Assembly (NCBI GenBank): GCA_013400975.1
Contig: WBMZ01002679.1
Span: forward strand, 124,001-188,000
Direction: 5' to 3'
Origin: Atrichornis clamosus
Lineage: Eukaryota; Chordata; Aves; Passeriformes; Menuridae
Length of the DNA stretch: 64,000 bases
Shown: positions 36,401 to 47,050 of the stretch, piece by piece
Numbering within the stretch: the first letter of the stretch is position 1
Layout of the letters: each line of letters starts with the position of its first letter
Translations under genes and position numbers: made by a program
Notes under the pieces: model-generated
Told to the model about the DNA's origin: nothing
Seen by the model: only the letters and a program-made list of their open reading frames with translations
Database searches by the model: none

Positions 36401-38154
36401 TGTTTATGAGCTTGTGTCAGGGTTAGCAGTCATTTTGTTCTGAGTGATGGCTGTGGGCTGTGAAATGATTCTTCAGTATTTTAGGGGTTGTTTTGGTCAA
36501 ACATTTTCCTGTCATTTGGCAAGAAGTGATGGTGTGCAGGATGGCTTATGTTGCACACGGACGACTGCGCTGCTCCTCTTGGAGCTAGACAGGAGTAGGA
36601 TAATAGATATATTTTCAGAGTTCTTTCTTACCCCTATCCCCCTGGATTTATAAATCATAGCATTTGCTTTTGAACATTTGCAGCTAAATAAAACCCAACA
36701 CAACAGCTTTCCCGTGCTGTGGAAAGCTGTTCTGAGATTTTTGCAACCTGGCTTACAATACTCAGCAACCAAGAAACCCAAGTGAAAATGGTAGAGACAG
36801 CATTTCCTAGGCATAAGGCGTGTGGGAATGTCTGTGGAGTCAAAGGCAAGGAGCTCCTTATTTAGAGAGGCGCTGCACATAAATAAATGTTTGCTAAACT
36901 ATCCTTTCCCTGGACGTTACCCCTCCTGCCTCCTGCAGGGAGTGTCGGGTGGTGGTGCAGGGGACCGTGGGTGATGTTGTGTGCCGGTTTGCACTGCTCC
37001 CTGGATCACTGGAGCTCTCCCATCCTCCCTGTGAAGCTGTGTCTCTGTACCTGATCTGCCATGTGGGATTTGCTGTAGCAGTGCAGAACAGCTGCCTGCA
37101 GTGCTGGCCCATCCTCCTGCGCCCACCTGAGCAAACAGATTTCGTGTTGCCGGGAGGGAGGGAGAGGTCGTGTGGTGACTCCTCTCGTGGGGTTTGCTGT
37201 GGAGCTGACTGTCCCTGGACAGTGGCTAAACCCCAGTGCGAGGCAGCCTGAATTTGAGCACCTGTGCCCAACTCTGCAATTTGGGAAGGAGCCCAAGAGG
37301 TGGAATTGAAACTCCCAAACTACCTGTTAGGAAAGGACCTGTGCAACTTTCGTAAAAGGCAGCTGAGGACAAAGATGTTTCCCTGTTGTAGGTCACTGTT
37401 GTGCAAAACATTTTGTCGTTGTTTTTGCAAGGTTGCATCTGTATTGAGTTTTTTCCCAGAGGTGAGGTAGGATGTGACAGCACGTCGCTCCACTGCTGCT
37501 CCTGCTCCCTGTCTTGAGGCAGCATAGCTCTTGAGCAATTTGAGTTATTCAAAGACTGCCCCAAAACTCAGCCTTCTGCACACACCATGCTCCTGGGTTC
37601 CTGTGCATGGCTTGGCCTCATTGCTCTCCTGTTGGGAACTGTGCCATCCCACAGGCACTGAGTGCCCAAGCAAAGCCAGGCTCTCCTCCGTCCCACCTTG
37701 CCCCACAGAGGGTGGCTCTGCAAAGCCGAATAGGCGAAGACCTAACTGAAGCCCAGTGAAAGCACTGGGGTTCTTCCTGCTGACTGCCTGACACCTGCCT
37801 GCTGTGGGCAGCTCCGAGGAACTTCTGATTTCCTCCCTCACTGCACCTTTCCTGGCCTGATCAGAGCAGGGCTGCTGCAACCAGACTTTAACGAAGCACG
37901 AGCTCCATTTAGGCTGGGACCATGTCCCTCTGCACTGGAGCAAGGAGGAGGAAGCCTTGCTGTGTCTGCCTGTGCAGCCTTGCTGAAATGAGCTCCAGGT
38001 GGAGCACAGAGTATCACCTATCCTACAGGGGAGGGAGAATAATAATAAAAAAGAAAGTATTTTTCGCTCATTGAATTCAGTAGCTTTTGTTCTCATGATT
38101 GTCCAGATTTGGAGCATGTGTAGATTCCTGAGAGAAAGTAAATTAAACTCTGGG

Positions 38155-38167
38155 AAAAAAAAAAAAA
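38155..38167 (+). repeat. 13-base A-run
   Basis: An uninterrupted run of 13 A. No retroelement body was recognised beside it and no target-site duplication was found by eye, so a simple homopolymer is the plain reading. It creates a run of Phe codons in the antisense open frame across it. Confidence 0.6.
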
Positions 38168-41100
38168 TCCATTCTTTAGAACAGCTCATAAAAAAGTCTT
38201 CTAACAGGAGTGCAATTTGTGCCTTTGTGTCCTTTGGAGCTAAATGATCAGCCATATTATGTGCTGTGCTTCGTTACCCAAGAACATTGCAGCAACGAGC
38301 TGGAATAATGAGTGCAAAGCTTCATTCAGAGGATAGCTGAGATCCTCAGAGCTTCAAAAGATCAGGTTTATTAATGAGAAATACTGAAACATCCTTATTT
38401 AAGAAATGTATATCTTCTAGGATGGTTCTGAAAATTACAGCTAAATCAGCTGAGATGTCAGACATAAAAAGAGACTGTGTGATTCCCACTAATACCCTCT
38501 GAACTGTGTCTGTCTTGGCTGCCCTTCCTGGCAGTCAGCATTCTGCAGTTCTCATTTCCAAACAGCCGGATTTGGCTTTATGGAGGAGATCTCTCCACTA
38601 GCAGTGGGAACAGAAATAACTGACATTCTAGCAGCAAAATGTAAATAATGTAATCAACTTTGCAAGCTTTAAAATCCTTTCTGGATGGCTGAAATGGTAG
38701 TACCCATCAAGCTATTCTCATCTCTCTTAGCTTCTTAACACTGGTTTTTGAGCACCATGTAATCCACAAGAACAAGAACAATATCCATTTCCAGCGCACG
38801 AGGCTGCCAGGCTGCTTTGTTCACGTGAGCCATTGTGTAAAGAAAGATTCAGTTTGCCCTTATCTCCTGTGTCTTCTCTGAGCTAAAATATTGGCATCAG
38901 TTCTCAAAAAGTACATTTTATCTTTGCAGAAAGGAATTTATATGTATCTTTAAATGAATTTTTTAAAGTTGTCTTTCATGATAGACTTTGAAACATCGTG
39001 AGCTAACTGGCTTTGTTCCCTTTCTTCAGACAAACTGACTCTAAGAAACTTCAGGCTTCATCCTGAGATATCTTGTGACATTTGTGCTCTCTCACTGAGC
39101 ATCGTGGACATAATTTTGTCCCTTCTAGGATTAGTTCTACTTTACCAAATCACTCAAAGATTATCACTTGTACCTTGTGTCCAGTATGACTTCTAATTCC
39201 CTGGTCTATAATTCCCACAAAGTACTTGATTAACTTCTGAGGTATTCTGTATAACGTTGTCCTAAGTCCTCAAAGCAATTTAGCAAGCCTTGCTGCCTTC
39301 ACAGTATTAATGTTCTCTCAATGTTGCATTCTGATGATAAACCTTATTTTAAATAAATAAGCCCACAACACTGAGTATGCATTTTGATCCGACTAATACT
39401 GATCTCCCACGCATTAATATGAATGAGAAGGATTAGCACGGGAAAATTTGCAATTTCTGTAAGTGCTGGAAATCTGAGTCAGACTAACAGTGTTAAAATT
39501 TTGCCTTGACTTGTTCATCCTTAAAGATTTTTTTTTTCTAAGTTATAACCAAGCGTATAAACTCTAAAAGGCCAAGAGCATGAAATATACTTAAGAAATT
39601 GAAATTTTCATTATCCAAGTTGGAGATGTGACAATGTGCAGGCATTTTTTATTCTTAATTTCCTTCGAGGCTGGGTTCGTAGGGGTCTGTTCACAGCCAG
39701 ACTCTGATGGTGACAGGGCACTTGTGGTCTGTGAGCTCACCCACCCCGACCTGCAGAGGAGCTCCTGCAAGGGCCTGGGCCCTTGTGGGTGTCTTGTTTC
39801 CTGGTCTGTGCATCCATTCAGATTGCAACTCCCTTCCCAAAAGGAGACATCAGGGAAGCTCCTGGAAACTGAAGTGACAAATGGTATTTTTTGCTTCTCC
39901 TCTTTAAATCATCGTCCTCTAAAACTTCAGGCAGAATTTTTAACAGTCTCCTTGCCCAAGCAACTTATTTGCAAACTCTCTGGTGAGCCAAGCTGTCCTC
40001 TTTAGGTTATTGCAAGAGGCAACAGCTTTGTCAGAGCACCGTCTCTCACGGGTGAATGCAGTGGCATTGACAGCTCGGAAATGGAACAGGCTTCACTGCT
40101 GCCGCTGTGTGTGCATCACTGCACTTCCCACTGCCCTGGCACGGATTTATCAGGGCACTGGGGAGATAATGCATATGGACCTGGAAATTGGAAGATACCA
40201 CAGAATGTATTTCCTCCCAGAACTCTCCTTTGGCTGATTACTGCCTCCTCCCTCTGAGCATACATTAACTTTTGTTATCAAATATACATCAAAGCATTGT
40301 ATGTTGTTACCACCCACAAATATTCTCTATCATTATTAAATAAATGTGATGCAATTGCTGGATGAAGTTAGTGAGAGTTGCCTAGCTGGAGAGAAGGCAG
40401 GGGGGAAAGAATAGAGAAATCTCTTCTGTTTTTGGGTCCTGGTTACTGTGCTAGGAACGCTGGATAATTAGGACATGGATTTTCTTGACATACCATCTCA
40501 GACTGTGCTGTCAGAAAGTGCACATCCCCCTCGGGGTCTGGAGCAGAAGTAGAAACACAGAGGCAGAGGCTGGGTCTGCCAGGAGAAGGGCTGGCTCTGC
40601 AGCGGGCTGGCTGCCTCCTCCCTGCCCAGGTGACTTCGACCTTTTACGTGTTTTTAGGTTGTGGTACTGCTTTGTCTGCAGGGCTGGGGCTGATCCTGGA
40701 GCTGAGGATGTGGCAGGGAGCCAGGGCTGTGCCGCCTTTCCATGAGGGAGCAGTGTGCAGGGCATTTAAAATGACTTTCAGGGATACTGAATATGTATCT
40801 CGTATGGATGCCAGCGCCTGCTGCCTCAGCAGGGGGCTGCAGATACCTTAAATCAGTGTTATGATTTCACCACAACTGTGTCAGTTTGACTTTCCACCTG
40901 TTTCTGCAGAACCAATTATATGCATATATGTGAATAGATTCAGCTCCCTAGGCTGTTGCTGGGAGCTTAAGCTACTAGAAAATTCTATTTTCAGAAAGAA
41001 ACAACATGAGAACAAGAAAATTCAGACATTCTGAGATCTGTTTTGGTGCTTCCAAGGACCAAGAGTGTCAGTTCCTACAGAAACAGTCCCACCTCCTTTT

Positions 41101-41284
41101 TGGGAGGCTCTGTGGTGGCACTGCTTATGCAGACCCACTAAACTAGTTTCTCCCTCACAGATTTTCTCCAGTGCAGGAAGTGCTGCAGGCTTCTTTCCTG
41201 CGCTTGGAAGCACCACCTGCTGGAATGGCTGCTATCTCCAAACCCTGTTGCTTGCTCAGCCAGGAGAAGGCTAAAAGAGGGCTG

Positions 41285-41313
41285 GGAGGAGGAGGAGGAG
41301 GAGGAGGAGGAGG
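41285..41313 (+). repeat. (GGA)n microsatellite
   Basis: Nearly ten perfect GGA units on the + strand. It generates poly-Gly and poly-Pro runs in chance frames. Such purine-strand trinucleotide repeats are often polymorphic in length. No coding context is supported. Confidence 0.9.
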
Positions 41314-44300
41314 GTGCACATGGAATAGCTCGTCTTTCTTCCTTTCTGACAGTCTCTGTTGGTGCGTTCGGGTTTGCAGCAGCTCTCCTGGGTTCCAGGG
41401 CTGCAGGAGAGTGGGCAAATGCTGCAGTGTCTTAGCAAAGCCACTCTGAATGCTGTGTAGCTCTCCACAGAGAAGTGAAATACTTACAGGCACCATTGAA
41501 ATGGCTGAAGGCACCACGTATTTATGATGTTGACCTCCCACGATTTAAAAAAAAATATTTTATGTTATTCCAGCATGCAGGGAAATGCCAGGCTCCCCAT
41601 GACAGAGCAGCCCTGCTGCACCCCGGATGGCAGCCAGGCTGCTGCCTGATGAAAGGAACCTCTGTCTTTGAAGGTTTCCTGGCAACCAAGGTGTCATATC
41701 TGGTCTCCTTTTCTTTTTAATGTTAATTTAGCTCTGTAGTTAAAGGGAAAATGCTGGGAAACGCAAAATATGAGGCATTATGGGTTAGTTAGTGGGATTT
41801 ATTTGCTTGCGGTGGTGATGGGGGGCTCAGTCTGCAGGCACAGTGAGGTTTCTCCAGTTTCTTTCATGATGGGTCAGAATTAGGCCCTGGGTTTCTCCGG
41901 CATTTGGGGACTGGAAACCTTCAGCATTGGTTGAGTTAGCAGGTGGTTTTTTGCTAACACCCCTGGTGATGAGAAGTCAGGCATCTGTAAGATTTTGTGG
42001 GACTGAGGGTGTGGAGGAAGAGCAAAGATCCTGCATCGCCCCTGTGCTGAACTTTGCACACATTTCCAGGAAGAGGGCACTAAAAGCAAATTTGCAGCTG
42101 CTGTGGGGAGAGCCAAGCCTGCAGCAATGCAGATTTACCAGTCAGGGTGGCAGGGCAGTTCCCAGCCCCTTGGGTCTGTTACAAGGGTCTCTCCAAGTCC
42201 TCAGGAGGATCCATAGCCATGAAGAGAACTTCGCTGATGGATGCCCATCTTCACAATGGACTGGTGTCTCTGAGCTATGGGGCTGCATCTTGTTCCTCCT
42301 CTCCCACTTTCAGGACAACCATAGCCTCAGTGGCTTGTTATGAGGAGAGTCTGTGTGTGACCACACAGCCAGAAAAAGGCAATTTGGGACACTCTTATTC
42401 AGGCAGCACAGTGTGAACTCGGGAAATTGGACCACGGGGTGAGAAAGCAAAGCTCTTGCTGAGTGTGAAGCAATGGGGAATACAGCTTAAGGAAAGAGGG
42501 AGAACGGGTAACGAGTCTGTTATTTCCTGGCACTGAATTCCTGCTGACGAAGCAGAGCTGAGAGCATGCAGAGTGGGCATAACCAGGTGGGAAAACTTTC
42601 CAGTTCTTTGCTTTTCTGGAAACTACCTAATTCACTGATGACATGATGGTAGGGGAGAATGCTCTGCCTTTCCCAAAGCTGAGATGGGTTGTGTGATACT
42701 TGATTGTAATTTTCAATTGCTCTAAATATTAGTGATATTTGCAGGTAAGATGGTAAAATTTTTCAGTACAGGTTTTTTAGGCAGCAGACTATATAACACA
42801 GCAAATTATTCGCTTGGGACTAGTATGAATTGACAAACAGATAACTGTGCTAAAATTTGCCAAACTCTGAAATTTGTAAGCACTGCAAGCTGGAAGCACC
42901 CTTGAGAATTGTGATTATGCTGCCACCCTCCCCTTCTCGGAAGAGCTGTGTGTGCCTGGGTATTGAAAGCAGTACAGTAGAGGAAGAAATTACCATTTAG
43001 GAGCTGCATTGACACTGAGGAGGAAGGGAAACAGGGTGCAGAAGGTGCCCAGGACAGGCAAAGCTGGAGAAATGTGGTGTGTGCTGGGCTGTGTGTGCTG
43101 GTGTCTGTAGGTACTTTGCTGTACTTTTTCCTCCTTATTGGGGCTGATCTTGGATTGCTTCAGGCTGGGATTGAAGAAGATTGTCTTGTATGAAGAGGAG
43201 TGAATTTCCCTGGATTATAGCATATAATGTGAGCGGAGACTAAGCAAGGTCACACGGGAGCATTGCAGCAGAAAGGGGGATAAAACTGTGATCTCCTCAA
43301 TCCCAGTACAACTCCCAACAGCAAGGAATGTGGGGGGAAAAGGGCACAGAGATTTTCAAGTCGATGAAATTATCCAGATGCTTATGTGCTGGGCTGCATA
43401 GAATTTCTACACCCCCAGTCTAACCAGTGTGAAGCTCAAAGGAGCAGCAATCTGGACCATCTCCCTTTTTTGCTGTGCTCTACAGCAGTGAAAACCTCAC
43501 AGCAAGAAAAGGGATTTACATGATAGAACCTTAAACAGCTCCAGTCCTTCACCTGGAGTGCTGCACTGGATTGTAATGAGATCTAAGTTTAAAAATCCAA
43601 TTTATACTTCAGTTTAATTTTAATTAAAATGCGCTTTTCAGATTTCCACCCATAATTCTCAATACCTGATGTGGATCATGACACGTTGGGAAGGGCACTC
43701 CTTTTGAGCACCTTTACATTTGTCAGTCATCCTGACAAATTCTCCCAAGTTCTCATTGAACGGGTTCATAAAAGTAGGCAGCTACACAAACATGGGATCT
43801 AAATCTCATCTGCTGGAGAGACTGGAAAAAGTATTCCTGATCTGAATGGGAGCAGCATTGGGCAGGTAGTGGGAGTGCTGCCCTGGGAAGCACACTGCTC
43901 AGTGCCTGCTCACAGGTAATGATTTTGCTCCCAGCTTTTTGGGTTAGGCATATGAAATCAGTCATTGTATGTGATACTGGCAAGAATTTTAGTCTGAGTA
44001 CGGTCACCCCAAAGTGATTTTTCTCTGTTTCGTTCTGGGGTTTCTCAGAGGTGCATTTTAGAGGTATGAATTTATTGGTCACTATCTGTACAAACTGCAT
44101 CTCTGGTGGGAGGTTTTGCTGGCAAAGCAATCCCAGAAAACTGACTCTGATGGTGGCAGATAGAGGTAGTAAGTGGACGAGGTAAAGCGCAGGAAGCACT
44201 AAGGATGTGCTCATTTTCTTCCACTACTTATAAATTAACGCCAGTGTCCTGTGAGGATTTCACAAGATTTCAGCGATGAGCTCACATGGCATTAATCACA

Positions 44301-46852
44301 GAGCCTTTCACCACGTCACCAGTGTGTATCACAGGAAGAATAACAGCCCTGTTAATCAGCCATCATTCCATGGAAACCCAGAGCCTGGCTATTCAAGACA
44401 GTGGATATAGGGGTTTTTTCTGTCTTCAAAACTGCAATTAGACTATTGGAAGACCTGTAGGAGATGGTTCTCCTGTTGAGGAGCAGATATTTATGCTCTG
44501 AGAAGCTGCCCTCAAAAAGTCTTAAGTAACTAACAAAAATAACTTACCCAGTTACTCTCTCATCACTGCATTTCAGGAGGATTTCAATAATCTCTGATGA
44601 CAGGCTCTAAACATAACACGATTATCAAGACAGGAATAATGTCCTATTTCAAATAATGTCCATTACACTCCTGAATGTAAAATCTAAAGCTGCTGAGAGA
44701 TAAGGAACACGTGGTGATTATGTAGTGAATCTCTTTGCCACTGGAAAGATTTTCTTGTTGGGTTTGCAGACAGGAAATGTTTGTTTAGCTCCTTTGATCT
44801 GAGTTGTCTTCAAGTGGGGATAGCCATTTCTAGTTTCTTCAGAATTTCAAGAAGCATTTGATCCAGAAAGGTACTAGAGATAAATTCTCTGTGTTTCAAA
44901 GGGTATAGATAATGCATCACATGCAGTAGGAGACACCACTGCTGTTCCCTGACAGATTAGACAAGGCTATCGCACATCATCGGGGAATTTGAAAACAGGC
45001 ATTGAAACGTATTTGTTCTGTCACTTATGAGGGGTATTTGATGAAGCTTGTTTGATTTGATTGTTTCACTACTGTGTGAGCTCGTTTATCTGATTACGGT
45101 ATTGACCACTTTCTCATTGTATTGAATTTTAATAGTCCCAAGATTAATTAGATGTGCATAAAGAGCAGCTGTGAGAGATGTGAACCTTTTGTTCTGGATT
45201 TTTTTCCCTACTGTTTTGAGAAGAAAGAGATGAGAGATAACTGAGTGCAATCAAAATGCAGTCATGCTCTTGATTAACAGCATAATTAGTTGAAAGTTTT
45301 GTAGGGAATATCTGCACTTGATATATAGGGCTCTGAACTGACTAGAGAGAAAAACCATGTTTGGGTTTTGCTTTATTATTTATAAATATGATTGAATGTT
45401 TTAATAACAAAACGTGCCCTTTTTTTCAATAGGAAATTCAGTTAATAATAAATAGACAACTAGGAAGGTGTGTTGGTTTTATTGCTGTTACACTAACCCC
45501 AAAAGGGAAAGTTTGGTTCCCACTCACATCTGGCTTTTCTCTACTTCTCCTGATGCACACTCAGTCCAACATTTCATAGACATGCAGAGGGAAAAGGGCT
45601 TATTTTTTTTTTCCTGGGGATCAGAACCTTTTCTTTAAAATACTTCAGGATGGATGCTTTCAATAGGCACAGATAGAGGAGGAGTGGTGCAGGCAGGAGA
45701 GTACAGACCTGGGGTGGAAGTGGCTGGGGATGCAAAGGAGGCCATTGCCATTTTAGTTAAGGGTTAAAATGTATACTCTGTCTTTTTTTTTTGCAAAAAA
45801 AATATTGTTTTTGTTATTTAGCAGTTAGGAAAAAAAAATCTCCCAGGCTAAAACTGGTAAGAAAATAATGAGGATTTAATGAGGATTTTCCAATAGGTTC
45901 TTCTGCTTTAATGAAAATTTTATTGCCAATGAGCACTTGAAAGTAACTATTTTCACAGAGAGAAAATAATGTTTAACATGATAAAAAAAACCAAACTAAA
46001 AAGAGCATTGTAATGGCTATTATTTGTGAATATTCTGTTTACTTGCCAAATATAACACACAGGATAGAGAACTGCAAGTGATCTCTTATTTACATTTTAT
46101 GTAATTATATGCTTTTACTTTCAGCTTTAAACCGAATAATCTTAAAAAAAAATCCTTTGAACCTGTGATATGGCACAAACTTGATAGCAGTGAATCTATG
46201 TGAGCTCACAAAATACGTGTTTGCTGTTCTAGAAGTATGTGCTTCTGGATTTAAGTATCTCCACTCCAAAATATATTCAGCATAAAACTTTGAATTCCAT
46301 TGGTGCATCCTCAGGTTTGCAGCACATTCCTTACAAGCTTTCCACCTGTCAGTTTTAGCTTATCAAATTCTACTTAGCAGCACTGCTGAGAATCATAAAA
46401 TTGGTAGGCTAAAAATTAGCAAACTCATTTTCTTGTGCCAGGGAAACTATTATTTTCAATATCTGGAGAAAATTCAGCTCAGCTATAATTATTTCCCCAA
46501 AAGTTTTCATCATTTTTTAAAATGAAAAGTGGTTAATTTTGGTGGTGTTGTTCCATATGTTTTCAGTGTCCATAAATACCAAGGGATTCCCTGGAGGACA
46601 GATCCATCCTTTTCCAGCAAGGACCTGGGGGAGGACGGGAGCGAGGATTTGGGCTTGGGAAAAGCCACACCAGTTTGATTCTGCTCTGGAGTTGTTGATA
46701 CTTTGGTTTGAAGCCTTTTCTCTATCCCAGTGTGCTGAAGCACAACACAGAGGACTTGTCCTATTCATGCTTAATGTCTGATAACCAGAAATTAGCTGTG
46801 CTTGCAGCTACTTCTTGGTGGACTCATAAAAATTCTTTTTAATTCTGCACAG

Positions 46853-47049
46853 CCCCTCAGTATGCAGAAATTCCTCAGTGCACCATCTGCTCAGGGCTTG
46901 TGGACATCTGCAAGTTACCTCTCTGTGACAGGGATATCTGTGAGCTGAGTGTCTGCAGCATCCGTAACCAGCTGAAATATTTCAAAGCCGACTACTGGGG
47001 AGAATGCAAAGGGGATTCTTGCACAAAATTAATGTGTGCTATGAAATAA
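46853..47049 (+). CDS. Terminal coding exon, cysteine-rich C-terminus of the unrecognised gene
   Basis: The acceptor is strong: a pyrimidine-rich run ending GCACAG. The exon encodes residues 93-157 and the stop TAA at 47047. It has nine cysteines in 65 residues: CTIC at 102-105, then 112, 117, 122, 127, and 144, 149, 154. Two runs are therefore spaced exactly C-x4-C. Between them lies an aromatic, basic segment (NQLKYFKADYWGE). The even spacing and single stop at the end argue for real coding sequence. Such density suggests a disulfide-bonded secreted domain; a metal-binding domain is the alternative. No match to any cystine-knot, EGF, WAP, sushi or Ly6 spacing that I know. Confidence 0.55.
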
Positions 47050-47050
47050 A
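47045..47050 (+). terminator. AATAAA overlapping the stop codon
   Basis: The hexamer AATAAA spans the last Lys codon and the TAA stop of the cysteine-rich exon. If used it would give a 3' UTR of only some 10-30 bases. It may equally be an accident of the AAA-TAA-A junction, with a real signal further on. Confidence 0.25.

Larger units (their letters stand above)
27470..46852 (+). other. Predicted GC-AG intron of about 19.4 kb, otherwise gene-free
   Basis: Begins GCAAGT at 27470 and ends TTCTTTTTAATTCTGCACAG at 46852. Phase 1 on both sides joins the flanking exons without a frame break. Further phase-1 symmetric exons could be hidden inside, but I found none I would defend. It holds a TAATTA-rich cluster (33408-33491), a 13-base A-run at 38155-38167 and a GGA microsatellite (41285-41313). 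A 236-codon minus frame (37545-38255) runs through the A-run and looks like chance. Confidence 0.45.

Noticed and set aside
37545..38255. A 236-codon minus-strand open frame
   Set aside because: It reads through a 13-base homopolymer as poly-Phe, is Ser/Cys/Gln-rich later, and has no recognisable domain. It looks like a chance frame.
41155..41541. Frames with poly-Pro or poly-Gly runs
   Set aside because: They are translations of the (GGA)n microsatellite.
43753..44214. A 153-codon minus-strand frame with a hydrophobic start
   Set aside because: The start looks vaguely like a signal peptide, but the body matches nothing known and lacks ordered cysteines or domain motifs.
46385..46425. Possible reverse-strand CR1 3' end (GAATCATAAAAT)
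   Set aside because: Only the first dozen bases resemble the CR1 tail; the following sequence does not continue as CR1.
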